From: JBDSLU01 sp963844435 | GTDB taxonomy: Bacteria > Acidobacteriota > Vicinamibacteria > Vicinamibacterales > Vicinamibacteraceae | Reading direction: 5' to 3' | NCBI GenBank assembly: GCA_963844435.1 | Contig: CAWJOG010000001.1 | Span: 62,001-126,000 of the forward strand | Length of the DNA: 64,000 nt | Part shown: positions 1-9,427 of the stretch, one piece after another | Layout: each line of letters starts with the position of its first letter | How positions within the stretch are numbered: position 1 is the first letter of the stretch | Position numbers and translations under genes: made by a program | Notes under the pieces: generated by a model | Told to the model about the DNA's origin: nothing | Databases searched by the model: none | What the model saw: only the letters and a program-made list of their open reading frames with translations

Positions 1-251
1 TCTCCTCCGCAATCACGGTTGATGGGCGTCAGCGTGAGCAGGAGGAGGGCATGGTATGCCGTTACGGATGGTCTGGCTAGTCCCCAGCGTTGACACCAGC
101 CGCGGCCGGGACGACACTGACGGCAGCGCGCTGTGGGGCGCCTCCTGTCCGCGGCAAGGGCTTGCCCACCCACTCCGGTTCGTCGCGACATCGAACCTTC
201 TTCCAGCCTGGAACGAGCGGACATCAGGCCTTTCTGGAAGGAAGGTGTCCG

Positions 252-1826
252 ATGAGCCGCGCGCTCACCTCCGCGACCACCCTCGATCAGCTCAAACGCG
301 AAGCGAAGCAGTGGCTGAAGGCCCTGCGCACCGGCGATCCGGAGGCGCGGGCGCGGCTGCTGCGCGCGCACCCGGGCGCGCCGCCCGATGCCGGGCTGCG
401 GCACGTCCAGCATGCGCTGGCCCGCGAGTTCGGCTTCGCGAGCTGGGCGCGGCTCAAGGCGGCCGCGCCCGCCGCGATCGCCGGCGCGTCTGCAGGCCAT
501 GCGGCAGGCGACGCGGCTGACGGCGAATCGCCACTCAGCGCCATCCTCCGCGGCGGCGGGCACCGGCGACGTCGTCCGGCTCGACGACGCTGCTCGACGC
601 GCATCCCGACCTCGTCAGCGAACGGGGCACGCTGCCCGGCCACACCGGGCTGCGGACCGCGCTGCACTTCGGCGTCGCCCACGAGCCCGTCGTTCGCCTG
701 CTGCTCGAACGCGGCGCCGATCCCAACGTCCGCGACGAAGGCGACGTCGCGTACCCGCTGCACTTCGCGGCCGAGAACCAGGATCTGCCGGTGATCCGGC
801 TGCTCCTCGACCACGGCGCCGATCCGATCGGCACGGGCGACGGCCACGAGCTCGAGGTGATCGGGCTGGGCCACGTGCTGGGACTACGTGACCGTGCAGC
901 CGGAGGTCCTCGTGTATCTCCTGGCGCACGGCGCCCGCCATCACCTGTTCTCGGCCACCGCCGTCGGCGACGTCGACGCCGTCCGCGCGGCGGCCGCCGC
1001 GGATCCGGCGTCGCTCGCCCGCGTGATGGATCGCACGAACCGGCGCCGGACCGCGCTGCACCTGGCCGTGGTCAAGCGGCAGCCGGCCGCGCTGCAGGCG
1101 CTGCTGGCGCTGGGCGCCAATCCCGAGGCGCAGGATCAGAGCGGCCTCACCGCGCTCGACCAGGCCGCCCTTGCCGGTGAAGCGGCGCTGGCGGAGATCC
1201 TGATCGCTCACGGCGCGGCGCTCGGCCTGCCGGCGGCTGTCGCCCTCGGCCGCTCCGACGATCTGCGTCGGCTGCTCGCCGCCGATCCCGGATGCCTGGC
1301 GCCCGGCGCCCGCTGGGGCACGCTGATCGTGCGCGCCGCGGAGCGCGCTCCGGGCCACGTCATCGAGACGCTCGTCGCGCACGGCGCCTCAGTCGACGCG
1401 ATCGACAATCCGGCGACGGCGATCGACGGCATCGCGCGCTACACCGCGCTCCATGCGGCGGCGTGGCACGGCAACACCAGCGCCGCCGACGCGCTGCTGC
1501 GCCTCGGCGCCAACCCCCGCATGCGCGACGGCAAGTACGGCGCGACGGCGCTTGGATGGGCCGACTTCGCTGGGCGAGCGGCCACGCGCGACCGCATCCT
1601 CGAGGCCGACGTCGACATCTTCGACGCCATCACCTGCGGCACGCCGGCGCGCGTCATGACCATCCTCGACGCGGATCCGGCGGCGCTGGATCGGCCGCTG
1701 GGCGACTACGGCGGCACGCCCGAAGACGCCGCGATCACGCCGCTGGCCTGGGCCATGGAGCGCGACAAGCCGGAGATGGTGACCCTCCTGCAGGCGCGGG
1801 GCGCCCGTCCGCGAGATGAGCGATGA
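252..1826 (+). CDS. Ankyrin-repeat protein (frame broken three times)
   Basis: The N-terminus (MSRALTSATTLDQLKREAK) is a leader common to acidobacterial ankyrin proteins. It is followed by repeats with the ankyrin signatures TALHLAV, RLLLDHGADP, LLALGANPEAQDQ and TALHAAAWHGN, about 520 residues if the frames are joined. Such proteins are protein-protein interaction scaffolds; no enzyme domain or export signal is visible, so it is probably cytoplasmic. The reading frame moves from frame 3 to 1 near 555, 1 to 2 near 585 and 2 to 3 near 885. Each step equals one inserted base, and ankyrin repeats continue across all of them, so these look like sequence errors. The start at 252 follows GGAAGGAAGGTGTCCG. 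The end overlaps the long form of the downstream PadR frame, suggesting co-transcription. Family sure; partner unknown. Confidence 0.8.
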
Positions 1827-1855
1827 CTTGCGCTTGGACCTGTCGTGTGGCAACC

Positions 1856-1870
1856 TGTCGATACTCGACA
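1856..1870 (+). promoter_or_regulatory. Possible PadR operator (dyad at the padR start)
   Basis: TGTCGA-TAC-TCGACA is a perfect 6+6 inverted repeat ending on the A of the padR ATG, and TGTCGATAC recurs immediately after it (1871-1879). A dyad on the start codon of a PadR gene suits autorepression. This is inference from position and symmetry only. Confidence 0.4.
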
Positions 1871-2208
1871 TGTCGATACGCAAAGCTGAAGTCCCTTACG
1901 GCACCCTCGACATCCTGATCCTCAAGACCCTCGACACGATGGGTCCGCTGCACGGCTACAGCCTGGCGCGGCGCATCGAGCAGGTGTCCGAGGATCTGCT
2001 CCGCCTCAGCCAGGGCTCGGTCTACCCCGCCCTCATCCGGCTGGAGCAGCAGGGCTGGATCCGGACCGAGTGGGGCGTCTCCGACACGAACCGCAAGGTG
2101 AAGGTCTACGCACTGACCGAGACCGGGACCGAGCAGCTCCGGATCGCCGTCGCCAACTGGGAACGGGCGACCGCGCTGGTGGCGCGCTTCCTGGAGGCCA
2201 AAGCATGA
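1870..2208 (+). CDS. PadR-family transcriptional regulator
   Basis: A 112-residue winged-helix protein. It contains the PadR signature: GTLDILILKTL, then HGYSLARRIEQ, the recognition region QGSVYPALIRLEQQGWI, and the wing KVYALTETG. Acidobacterial PadR proteins of this size are usually paired with a duplicated orphan permease and are thought to repress it; here the stop codon overlaps the permease start as ATGA (2205-2208). I chose ATG 1870 because the family begins at this point (MSIRKAEVPYG). An upstream in-frame ATG at 1816 would add 18 residues unlike the family and overlap the ankyrin gene. A dyad overlapping the start may be its own operator. Confidence 0.9.
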   Translation: MSIRKAEVPYGTLDILILKTLDTMGPLHGYSLARRIEQVSEDLLRLSQGSVYPALIRLEQQGWIRTEWGVSDTNRKVKVYALTETGTEQLRIAVANWERATALVARFLEAKA

Positions 2209-4853
2209 GCCCCCGCCGCGCCGTTCACCGGCTCCTCGCCCTCGGCCGCGCCCGGACGATGGACGCGGAGCTCGACGCCGAGATCGCCGCGCACCTCGAG
2301 CTCGCGGAACGCGATCTCGTCGCCGCCGGGCTCTCGCCCGAGGATGCGCGACGGACAGCGCGCCAGCGCTTCGGCGGCGTCGAGCCGATCAAGGAAGCGC
2401 ACCGCGACAGCCGCAGCGCCCGCTGGCTCGAGGCGTGGTGGCACGACCTCCGGGCCGGCGTCCGCGGCCTCCGGCGCGCGCCCGGCTTCTGCGCCGCCGC
2501 AGTGCTGATCCTCGGCCTCAGCATCGGCGCCAACACCACGATGTTCAGCGCGGTGCGCGCGATCCTCCTGCAGCCGCTCGGCTACGCCGATCCCGACGCC
2601 CTCGTGGTGGTGCTGCACGAGGGCCGCTTCCCTGTGGCGCCGGCCAACTTCCTCGACTGGCGCGCCCAGACGCGTTCGTTCAGCGCCATGGGCGCGGCCG
2701 AGATGTGGTCGCCGAACCTCGGCATGCCGGCAGGATCCGAGCGCGTCTCCGGCCTGCGGCTGACGCCCGACACGCTGCGGATGCTCGGCGTCGCGCCCGC
2801 GCTGGGGCGGCTGCTCGCTGGCGACGGAACGGGGGCGGACGCGCGCAGCGCCGTAATCGGCCATGGCCTGTGGCAGCGCCGCTTCGGCGGCGATCCGCGG
2901 ATCGTCGGCCGCTCGCTGCGCCTCGACGGCGAGCTCTACACGATCGTCGGCGTGATGCCGCCGCGTTTCGTGTTCGCGCCGTTCTGGGCGGTGAACGCCG
3001 AACTGTGGGCGCCGCTGCCGCTCGACGCCCGCCGCGACAACCGCGACGGCGAGAGCCTGCGCGTCTTCGCGCGGCTGAAGCCCGGCGTCAGCCCGGCCTC
3101 GGCCCAGGCCGACGTGGACGTCGTCACCCGCCGCCTCGAAGCGGCGTATCCCGACACCAACCGCAACGTGCAGGTGGTGCCGCTCAAGGAGCGCGTCGTC
3201 GGCCACACGCGGCTCGGCCTGACGGTGCTGCTCGTCGCGGTCGGCTTCGTGCTGCTGATCGCCTGCGCCAACGTCGCGCACATGCTGCTGGCGCGCGCGG
3301 CGACGCGGCAGTCGGAGATCGCGGTCCGCCTCGCGCTCGGCGCCACGCGGTTCCAGATCGTCCGTCAGCTGCTGGTCGAAAGCCTGCTGCTCTCGGGCCT
3401 CAGCAGCGTCGTCGGCCTGGCCCTGGCGGCGTTCGGCGTGCGCGCCGTCGCGGCGATGGCGCCGCCCGACCTGCCGCGCGCCGCCGACATGGCGGTCGAG
3501 GGCTGGACGCTGGCCTTCACGCTCGGCGTCTCGATCGTCACCGGCCTCGTCTTCGGCCTGGTGCCGGCCTGGCAGGCGGCGCGGACGCGCATCGGCGATC
3601 GCCTCGCCGCGCGCGGCACGACCGGCCACGGCCGCGAGGCCCTGCTGCGCGACGTGTTCGTGGTCTCCGAGCTGGCGCTGGCGCTCGTCCTGCTGGTCGG
3701 CGCCGGGCTCGTGCTGCGCAGCCTCGCGGCAGCGGCGGCGATCGATCCGGGCTTCGACCCGCGGGGCGTGCTGTCGATGTCGGTGTCGGTGAAAGGCTCG
3801 GCCGAGGCCGACCCGAGCCGGCGCGCCGCATTCTTCGCCGCCGCGGTCGAGCGGCTGCGCGCCCTGCCCGGCGTCGAGGCGGCCAGCGCCGTCAACCATG
3901 CGCCGCTGGTCGGTGACGTCTGGACGCTCGGCTTCGACATCGACGGCCGGCCGCGGACGCAGAAGGACGATCGGCCCGGTGGCATCTACCGCGTCGTCCT
4001 GCCCGACTACTTCGCGACGATGCGGTTACCGCTCGTCGGCGGCCGCGACTTCGGCATGGCCGACGATCGGCACGCGCCCGGCGTCGCCATCGTCAGCGAA
4101 ACCCTGGCCCGCCGCTACTTCCCGGACGGCGACGCGCTCGGACGGCGCGTGACGTTCGATCAGCCCGACGCGACGCCGCGCCGCTGGCTGACGGTCGTCG
4201 GGATCGCGCGCGACGCGGTCGCCGGCAAGTGGGAAGACGCGGCCGACGGGACCATCTACCTCCCCTTCCTGCAGACCGCGCGATATCTCGACGGTCCGGA
4301 GGGCCATCACGCCTATCTCACGATGGTGCTCCGTACCGCGAGCGATCCGTCGGCCATCGCGGCGCCGGCACGGGCGGCAATCTGGTCGATCGATCGCGGC
4401 GTCTCGATCTCGGAAGTGGTGACGATGGAGGACGCGGTCGGCAAGGCGCTTGCCCGGCCGCGGTTCCAGTCGACGCTGCTCGGCGCCTTCGCGGCCCTCG
4501 CGCTGGTTCTCGCCGCCGGCGGCATCTACGGCGTCATGAGCTACGCGGTCGCGCGACGGACGCGCGAGATCGGCCTGCGCCTGACGCTCGGGGCGCGGCG
4601 GGGTGACGTGCTGCGGCTGATCCTCTCGCAGGCGCTGCGACGGCTGGCGATCGGCGGTGCCCTCGGCCTGGCCGGCGCCTGGCTCTCCACGCGCGCGCTG
4701 ACGACGATGCTCTACGGCGTCCAGCCGACCGATCCGCTCACCTTCGTGGCGGTACCGGCGATCCTCACGATCACCGCGCTGGCGGCCAGCTACGTGCCGG
4801 CCCGTCGCGCGTCGCGCGTCGATCCGATGGTCGCGCTGCGCCTCGACGGTTGA
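2205..4853 (+). CDS. ADOP-family ABC permease (MacB/FtsX-like, duplicated)
   Basis: 882 residues, intact. A cytoplasmic N-terminal helical region (about 1-75, with AELDAEIAAHLELAERDL) leads into a first membrane helix near 90-110 and a periplasmic MacB_PCD domain. Two FtsX-type membrane blocks follow, with ANVAHMLLARAATRQSEIAVR in the first and TREIGLRLTLGARRGDV in the second, separated by a second periplasmic domain. This is the architecture of acidobacterial duplicated orphan permeases, which carry both halves of a MacB-like permease in one chain and lack an adjacent ATPase gene, as here. The substrate is unknown; MacB relatives move peptides, macrolides or lipoproteins. It is translationally coupled to PadR by an ATGA overlap. 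Confidence 0.92.
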   Translation: MSPRRAVHRLLALGRARTMDAELDAEIAAHLELAERDLVAAGLSPEDARRTARQRFGGVEPIKEAHRDSRSARWLEAWWHDLRAGVRGLRRAPGFCAAAVLILGLSIGANTTMFSAVRAILLQPLGYADPDALVVVLHEGRFPVAPANFLDWRAQTRSFSAMGAAEMWSPNLGMPAGSERVSGLRLTPDTLRMLGVAPALGRLLAGDGTGADARSAVIGHGLWQRRFGGDPRIVGRSLRLDGELYTIVGVMPPRFVFAPFWAVNAELWAPLPLDARRDNRDGESLRVFARLKPGVSPASAQADVDVVTRRLEAAYPDTNRNVQVVPLKERVVGHTRLGLTVLLVAVGFVLLIACANVAHMLLARAATRQSEIAVRLALGATRFQIVRQLLVESLLLSGLSSVVGLALAAFGVRAVAAMAPPDLPRAADMAVEGWTLAFTLGVSIVTGLVFGLVPAWQAARTRIGDRLAARGTTGHGREALLRDVFVVSELALALVLLVGAGLVLRSLAAAAAIDPGFDPRGVLSMSVSVKGSAEADPSRRAAFFAAAVERLRALPGVEAASAVNHAPLVGDVWTLGFDIDGRPRTQKDDRPGGIYRVVLPDYFATMRLPLVGGRDFGMADDRHAPGVAIVSETLARRYFPDGDALGRRVTFDQPDATPRRWLTVVGIARDAVAGKWEDAADGTIYLPFLQTARYLDGPEGHHAYLTMVLRTASDPSAIAAPARAAIWSIDRGVSISEVVTMEDAVGKALARPRFQSTLLGAFAALALVLAAGGIYGVMSYAVARRTREIGLRLTLGARRGDVLRLILSQALRRLAIGGALGLAGAWLSTRALTTMLYGVQPTDPLTFVAVPAILTITALAASYVPARRASRVDPMVALRLDG

Positions 4854-4936
4854 GGCGGTGATGAGCTCATGTACGACTGGTCGCTTCGAAGTCATCGATC
4901 GAAGGTAGGCTGATCTCCGCTGATTGGAGGTCATAC

Positions 4937-5356
4937 ATGGGCTTGAGAGACACATACGCTTACGCAATCCAGACCGCAAAGGGCAAGTTCCAAGGCAATG
5001 CCGAGGAGCACGAGGGCAAGCTGCACTTCAAGGGCACGGTCACGACCGAGAACGAGAAGAACGAGATCTGGAACGCCATCAAGACCATCCCGACCTGGGA
5101 GCGCGACATCGTCGCGGACATCAAGGTGACGGGTGGCGCTGGCACGACGCCGGGGACGGCGACGGCAACAGCGAAGGCCCCCGCGGCGCCGCAGGGCGGC
5201 GGGACCTATACGGTCAAGGCTGGCGACACGCTGAGCAAGATTGCCAAGGAACACCTCGGCAACGCCAATGCCTACATGCAGATCTTCGAGATCAACAAGG
5301 ACCAGTTGAGCGACCCGGACAAGATCAAGCCGGGCCAGGTGCTCAAGCTGCCGTAA
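4937..5356 (+). CDS. BON-LysM protein (Kbp/YgaU-like)
   Basis: 139 residues, intact. The N-terminal half (about 15-65, KLHFKGTVTTENEKNEIWNAI) is BON-like. After an Ala/Gly/Thr linker comes a C-terminal LysM domain (about 92-139) with YTVKAGDTLSKIAKEHLG and KIKPGQVLKLP. This order and size match E. coli Kbp (YgaU), a cytoplasmic potassium-binding protein. No signal peptide is present, which also argues against a wall-binding role. A strong Shine-Dalgarno (TTGGAGG) lies 7 bases before the ATG. A paralogue with the same order lies at 51681-52076 on the minus strand. The family assignment is good; potassium binding is inferred. Confidence 0.85.
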   Translation: MGLRDTYAYAIQTAKGKFQGNAEEHEGKLHFKGTVTTENEKNEIWNAIKTIPTWERDIVADIKVTGGAGTTPGTATATAKAPAAPQGGGTYTVKAGDTLSKIAKEHLGNANAYMQIFEINKDQLSDPDKIKPGQVLKLP

Positions 5357-5390
5357 GGTTGTGGCGGCGATCGGCTATCGTCGGCGTGAC

Positions 5391-7389
5391 ATGACGTCAC
5401 GCCGACCCTGGCTGGCCGCCCTCGCCGCGCTCGCCCTCGCCGCGCCGCCCCTGTCCTCGCTCGTCACGGGGCAATCTTCCGCGCCGCGATGGTGGCTCAC
5501 CGAGCCGATCCGCTTCCTCCAGACCAACCTGTCCGAGCGCGACTCGGTCGTCGATCCGGCCGCGCTCGTGGCCGCTGTCCACGAGACGGGGGCCAACACG
5601 TTCCTCGTCAACATGGGCGGGATCGTCGCGCAATACCCGACCCGCGCGCCGTTCCACTACCCGAGCACCTTCCTGCCGCCGGGCCGCGATCTCTTCGGGG
5701 ACGTGCTGCGCGAGGCGCATGCGCGCAGGATTCGCGTCATCGGCCGCTTCGATCTGAGCAAGACGCAGAAGGCCGTCTACGAGGCTCACCCTGAGTGGTT
5801 CTTTCGCCGCACGAACGGCGAGCCGGCGATCTACAACGGGCTCTACTCGACCTGCATCAACGGCGACTACTACCGCCGGCACGCGCTGACGATCCTCACC
5901 GAGGCGCTCGAGCGCTACGAGGTCGACGGCCTGTTCTTCAACATGTTCGGCAACCCGAGTGCCGACTACAGCGGCGTGCCAATGGGGCCGTGCACCTGTG
6001 ACGCCTGCCGCGTCCGCTTCCGCGCCCGCACCGGCCGCGACGTGCCAGCGCAGGCCGATGCCGAATACCGCACGTTCATGGCCGACTCGGCGCGCGAGGT
6101 CGCGGCGACGATCGCCGACCTGATCCACGCGAAGCGGCCGCAGGCCGCGTTCCTCACTTACATCGCCGATCACACCGACGGCATCATGTCGGAGTCGAAC
6201 ACCGCGGTCGGCCGGCCGCTGCCGCTGTGGCCGTACTCGGCCAGCGACAACGTGCGCCGCGCGCTCGGCTCCGAGCCGGGCAAGGTGGCGATCAACCTGT
6301 CGATGGCGTTCGTCGATTACCCGTGGCGCTACGCGCACGTGGCTGGTCCGGAGATGCAGCTGCGCCTCTACCAGAACATCGCGCACGGCGGGCCGCCGGC
6401 GGTGGCCGTCGTCGGCACGATGGCGCAGGCGGATCGCACCGCGATCGCGGCGGCGGCGCCCGTGTTCGCGTGGCACGCGCGGCACCAGGAGCTCTACGTC
6501 GGCCAGCGGAACGCGGCACGCGTGCTGCTCCTCGCCGTCGGCGACACGCCGGCGTATCGCGGGTTCTTCCGCGTGCTCACCGAGCAGCACATCCCGTTCG
6601 AGGTCGCGACCCACGCGCGCGCGCTCGCGGCGGATCGGCCGCTTCGACCTCGTGATCGTACCGGGTGCGATGCCTGACGGCGTGGATGCGTACGTCCGCG
6701 GCGGCGGCCGTGTGCTGGTCGCGGGAGCGACGCCGCCGGCCGTCCTGCCGATCGGCCGCGTCGTGCGCACCTCGAAGACGCAGGGCTACTGGCGGATCCA
6801 CGACCGCACGCGGCTGCCGAGCCTGGCCGCCACCGATCTGCTGTTCGTCGACGGCGACTACGTCGAGCTCGCGCCGGTCGATCCGCCGGTGCTGACGCTG
6901 ATCCCGACCGCGATGTTCGGCCCGCCCGAGAAGGTGTGGAGCGACAAGACGGAGACGACCGTCCCTGGGCTGGTCGTCGCGCCGCACGGGAAGGGCCGCG
7001 CGGCCTACATCCCGTGGGACGTTGGTGGCCTTTACTACCGGCACAGCTCGCCGGTGCACGCGGCGCTCGTGACCGACGTGATCGATCAGCTGCTGCCGGA
7101 CGGACGGCAGCTCCGCACGTCCGCGCATCCGCTGGTCGAGATGACGCTGATGACGCAGCCGGCCCGCGGGCGCACGCTCGTGCACCTGGTCAACGGATCG
7201 GGCCACCACGACACGGCCTACTTCGCGCCGATCGCGATGCGCGACATCCGCGTGGAGCTGCCGGGGACGGTGCGCCGGGTGCGAGCCGTCGCGCTGGGGC
7301 GGGATCTGCCGGTGACGGCGCGGGACGGGTGGTCGGCGGTGACGGTGCCGAGCCTCGACGCCTACGAGGTGCTGGAGATCGAAAGGTAG
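5391..7389 (+). CDS. Secreted glycoside-hydrolase-like TIM-barrel protein
   Basis: About 665 residues when one frame break is joined. A signal peptide (MTSRRPWLAALAALALAAPP) precedes a region resembling the hypothetical glycosyl hydrolase 6 (GHL6) barrel: ETGANTFLVNMGG, then RRIRVIGRFDLSK, HPEWFFRRTNGEP and YEVDGLFFNMFGNP. The C-terminal part resembles a beta-galactosidase trimerisation-like Rossmann domain (LVIVPGAMPDGV, VRGGGRVLVAG). It is probably a periplasmic or secreted carbohydrate-active protein; substrate and activity are unknown. The frame changes near 6636 (CGG-C-CGC, one extra base) in the middle of conserved sequence, so the gene is probably intact in life. It ends 190 bases before a convergent gene, with structured repeats between. 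Confidence 0.65.
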
Positions 7390-7395
7390 AACGCG

Positions 7396-7471
7396 ACTCC
7401 GGAGTAATGATCGACTCCGGAGTCGTGGGTTGGCTGGGCGACTCCGGCGTCGATTTGCTACTCCGGAGTCG
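7396..7471. repeat. Four spaced ACTCCGGAGT palindromes
   Basis: ACTCCGGAGT occurs at 7396-7405, 7414-7423 and 7460-7469, with a one-base variant (ACTCCGGCGT) at 7441-7450. Flanks extend some copies to CGACTCCGGAGTCG. Spacing is 18, 27 and 19 bases. The cluster lies between two convergent gene ends, so a promoter role is unlikely. Confidence 0.8.
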
Positions 7472-7478
7472 TTTGTGG

Positions 7479-7575
7479 GCGGCGGGCCCCCTCAGGGCCC
7501 GCCGCGGCAGCCCCTCGAACGTGCGGCTGCTGTTCGCCGGCGCTGGGCGCGCCGGCGGCGCCGCACGTGGGCTGC
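7479..7575. repeat. Structured repeat R1, copy 1 (two hairpins)
   Basis: Hairpin A is an exact 11-bp stem (7479-7489 with 7495-7505, GCGGCGGGCCC). Hairpin B has an outer stem GCAGCCC/GGGCTGC (7508-7514 with 7569-7575), an inner 9-bp stem ACGTGCGGC/GCCGCACGT (7519-7527 with 7560-7568) and an apical CGCCGGCG arm. Related copies are at 25014 and 42794. It fills the gap between convergent genes and may act as a bidirectional terminator. Confidence 0.8.
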
Positions 7576-7577
7576 GA

Positions 7578-7955
7578 CTACTTGGCCTTCTTGGCCACGA
7601 ACTCCGCCGGGGGCTGGTCGCCGCCTTCGCGCTGGCGCGTGAACTTGATCTCGTCACCCGCCACGGTGCCCTTGTAGAGGATCTTCACCTCGTTGCCCTG
7701 GAAATTGTTGACGACCGTGAAGGCAACGGCATCGCCCTTGACGGTGCCGTCGGTGATCGCCACGTCACCGTTGCGGCCCGACGTCGTGCCGGTCAGCTTC
7801 TCGCCGTCCACCTTGAAGTCGAAGGTCGCCTCGCGCGTCTGGCCATCGCGGCCGGGGACCTGGGCGGTCCACTTGCCGGTGATGTCCGCGGCGTGCGCCA
7901 CCAGGGTGGCCGCCAGCACGAAGGCGCCGGCGAGAGAGAGGGAGCGTAGAGTCAT
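7578..7955 (-). CDS. Small secreted beta-rich protein (acidobacterial family)
   Basis: 125 residues, intact. A signal peptide (MTLRSLSLAGAFVLAATLVAHA) is followed by a beta-rich domain with ADITGKWTAQVPG, GEKLTGTTSG and YKGTVAGDEIKFTRQ. Such short secreted proteins, often in many copies per genome, are typical of Acidobacteria; they are lipocalin-sized but have no assigned activity. I chose ATG 7955 because the signal peptide begins there; an upstream in-frame ATG would add 43 residues of non-coding character. The 133 bases upstream, before the next gene end at 8089, contain GCGATCGATCGATTC-type repeats and an A/T-rich patch that may be its promoter. Confidence 0.7.
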   Translation of the reverse strand: MTLRSLSLAGAFVLAATLVAHAADITGKWTAQVPGRDGQTREATFDFKVDGEKLTGTTSGRNGDVAITDGTVKGDAVAFTVVNNFQGNEVKILYKGTVAGDEIKFTRQREGGDQPPAEFVAKKAK

Positions 7956-8088
7956 GCGGGAAATCCTCTGGCCCGTCCGAGCGGACCGATCGACCGCGGA
8001 CGATTCCGCGATCGATCGATTCTTCTCGATGGCGCTCCCGCCGTTTGCAAAAAGATTGTTAAGGGCGCTCGATGGCCGAACCAACTCG

Positions 8089-8439
8089 TCATTCGGCGTC
8101 CATCCGGCCGGTCATCGTCGGATGGAAGAGGCAGGCGTAGTCGGTCGCGCCCTTCGCCTTGACGGTGAAGCGAAACGACGCCCCCGCCGCCAGCGCCTTC
8201 GAGTCGAACCCGCCGCCCTTGGCCGTGGCCGTATGCGGAATCAGGTCCTTGTTGACCCACACGACGGTGTCGCCGACGTGGACGGCCAGACGCGCCGGCG
8301 TGTAGCTGGTCGCGTCCATCGTGACGGTATGGGTGACCGGCTTCGCCCTGCCCGCCAGCATGGCGCCGAAGCCGCCGGCGGCGGCGACGGCAGTCGCCCA
8401 GAGGGCGACGGCCGCGGCGCGCCGCCAGGTGGGCGTCAC
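8089..8439 (-). CDS. Cupredoxin (plastocyanin/amicyanin-like)
   Basis: About 116 residues. An N-terminal membrane or signal segment (residues 8-30) precedes a single type-1 copper domain. The ligands are visible: His in LIPHTATA, then Cys, His and Met in YACLFHPTM (C-x2-H-x2-M). It is probably a periplasmic electron carrier. It starts with GTG 8439, which overlaps the stop of the upstream DUF4142 gene as GTGA, so the two are translationally coupled. The redox partner is not evident nearby, although several other copper and haem proteins are in the window. Confidence 0.88.
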   Translation of the reverse strand: MTPTWRRAAAVALWATAVAAAGGFGAMLAGRAKPVTHTVTMDATSYTPARLAVHVGDTVVWVNKDLIPHTATAKGGGFDSKALAAGASFRFTVKAKGATDYACLFHPTMTGRMDAE

Positions 8440-8960
8440 TCGCTGGCGCCGCCGAGCGACGCCTGCACGTTCCTGGCGTGCTCCAGGTGCGCGACGAACG
8501 CAGGGCGCACCTTGACCAGCAGGGCCTTCAATTCGGCGTTCGACGCGCCGGGGATCAGCACCTTGTCCACGGCGTCGATCACGGACGCGTGATACGCGAC
8601 CTCCTGATCGACGTAGGCCTTGTCGAAGGCGGCGCCTTTCAACGTCTTCAGGTTGGCGAGATTCTTGTCGCCGCCGGCCTTGAGGCTCTGGCTGGTCGGG
8701 TTGTCCTGCGGCGTCACCTTGAGCTTCGTCACCAGCTCCACCGCGGCCTTGTTGACGCCGGTGTGGTCGGTCACCATCAATTCGCCGAATTTCTTGACCT
8801 CGGGCCTGGACGCCCGCTCAGCTGCGAGCTTGCCGGCGTCGATGTCCACCTGGTTGGCCGTCACGACGATGGACGCGATCTGCGCGTCGTTGATGGCCTG
8901 GGCGCCAGCCGTGGCGGGGACCGCCAGGGCGGCGGCGATGATCAGTGCGGTGTGGGTCAC
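8436..8960 (-). CDS. DUF4142 secreted protein
   Basis: 174 residues, intact. A signal peptide (MTHTALIIAAALAVPATAGAQA) precedes a helical DUF4142 domain with VTANQVDIDAGKLAAERAS and KKFGELMVTDHTGVNKAA, ending LLVKVRPAFVAHLEHARN. The fold is ferritin-like and helical; the function is unknown. The start is GTG 8960, preceded by an excellent Shine-Dalgarno (CAGGAGGAACGATTCC). It is the first gene of a two-gene unit with the cupredoxin. Confidence 0.88.
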   Translation of the reverse strand: MTHTALIIAAALAVPATAGAQAINDAQIASIVVTANQVDIDAGKLAAERASRPEVKKFGELMVTDHTGVNKAAVELVTKLKVTPQDNPTSQSLKAGGDKNLANLKTLKGAAFDKAYVDQEVAYHASVIDAVDKVLIPGASNAELKALLVKVRPAFVAHLEHARNVQASLGGASE

Positions 8961-9010
8961 GGAATCGTTCCTCCTGCCTGATTGGAGTCGCGACGCCCGG
9001 ATCGGTGACA

Positions 9011-9427
9011 ATGTCGACCATGGCCTTGGACGAGCGGGCGTTCTTCACCGAGAAGCCGGAAATGCGCACCGGCAGCTACCAGTGCCCGCGTTGCAAGCGG
9101 ACCGGCGACTACAGCGTCAAATGGGTGCGCCGCACCCGGCGGGATCGCCCGCCGCAGGGAGCGGACGAGGTCGACCGGGCCAAGTTCGCCAAGCTGCGCG
9201 ATTACGTCCTGCGGGTCGACGACGAGGTCACCTGCAAGGTCTGCAGCAAGCGCTTCGAGATCCCGTCGATGAACTCGCTGGTCTTCGTCGACCAGCTGGT
9301 CGGTCTGCCCGACGAGGCGGCGCTCGAGCGCGAGATCGCCGCCGCGTCCGGCGAGGACACGCCGCCGGCGCCGGCCAAGCCGGCGCTGCCCGCCCGCTTC
9401 ACGCGCAAGCCGACCGGCTGGAAGTAG
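9011..9427 (+). CDS. Small zinc-ribbon-like protein, function unknown
   Basis: About 138 residues. Two CxxC pairs are visible, YQCPRCKRTGDY near residue 25 and VTCKVCSKRFEIP near residue 77, consistent with one zinc-binding site. The C-terminus is a low-complexity Pro/Ala tail. I do not recognise a named family. Two starts are possible (ATG 9011 or 9020). The stop TAG overlaps the GTG start of the next gene, so it is probably co-transcribed with the glycosyltransferases downstream. It is divergent from the DUF4142 gene. Confidence 0.6.
   Translation: MSTMALDERAFFTEKPEMRTGSYQCPRCKRTGDYSVKWVRRTRRDRPPQGADEVDRAKFAKLRDYVLRVDDEVTCKVCSKRFEIPSMNSLVFVDQLVGLPDEAALEREIAAASGEDTPPAPAKPALPARFTRKPTGWK

Noticed and set aside
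7508..7575. tRNA-like cloverleaf in R1
   Set aside because: Arms and a TGTTCGC loop look superficially tRNA-like, but there is no anticodon arm of correct size, no 7-bp acceptor geometry and no CCA context.
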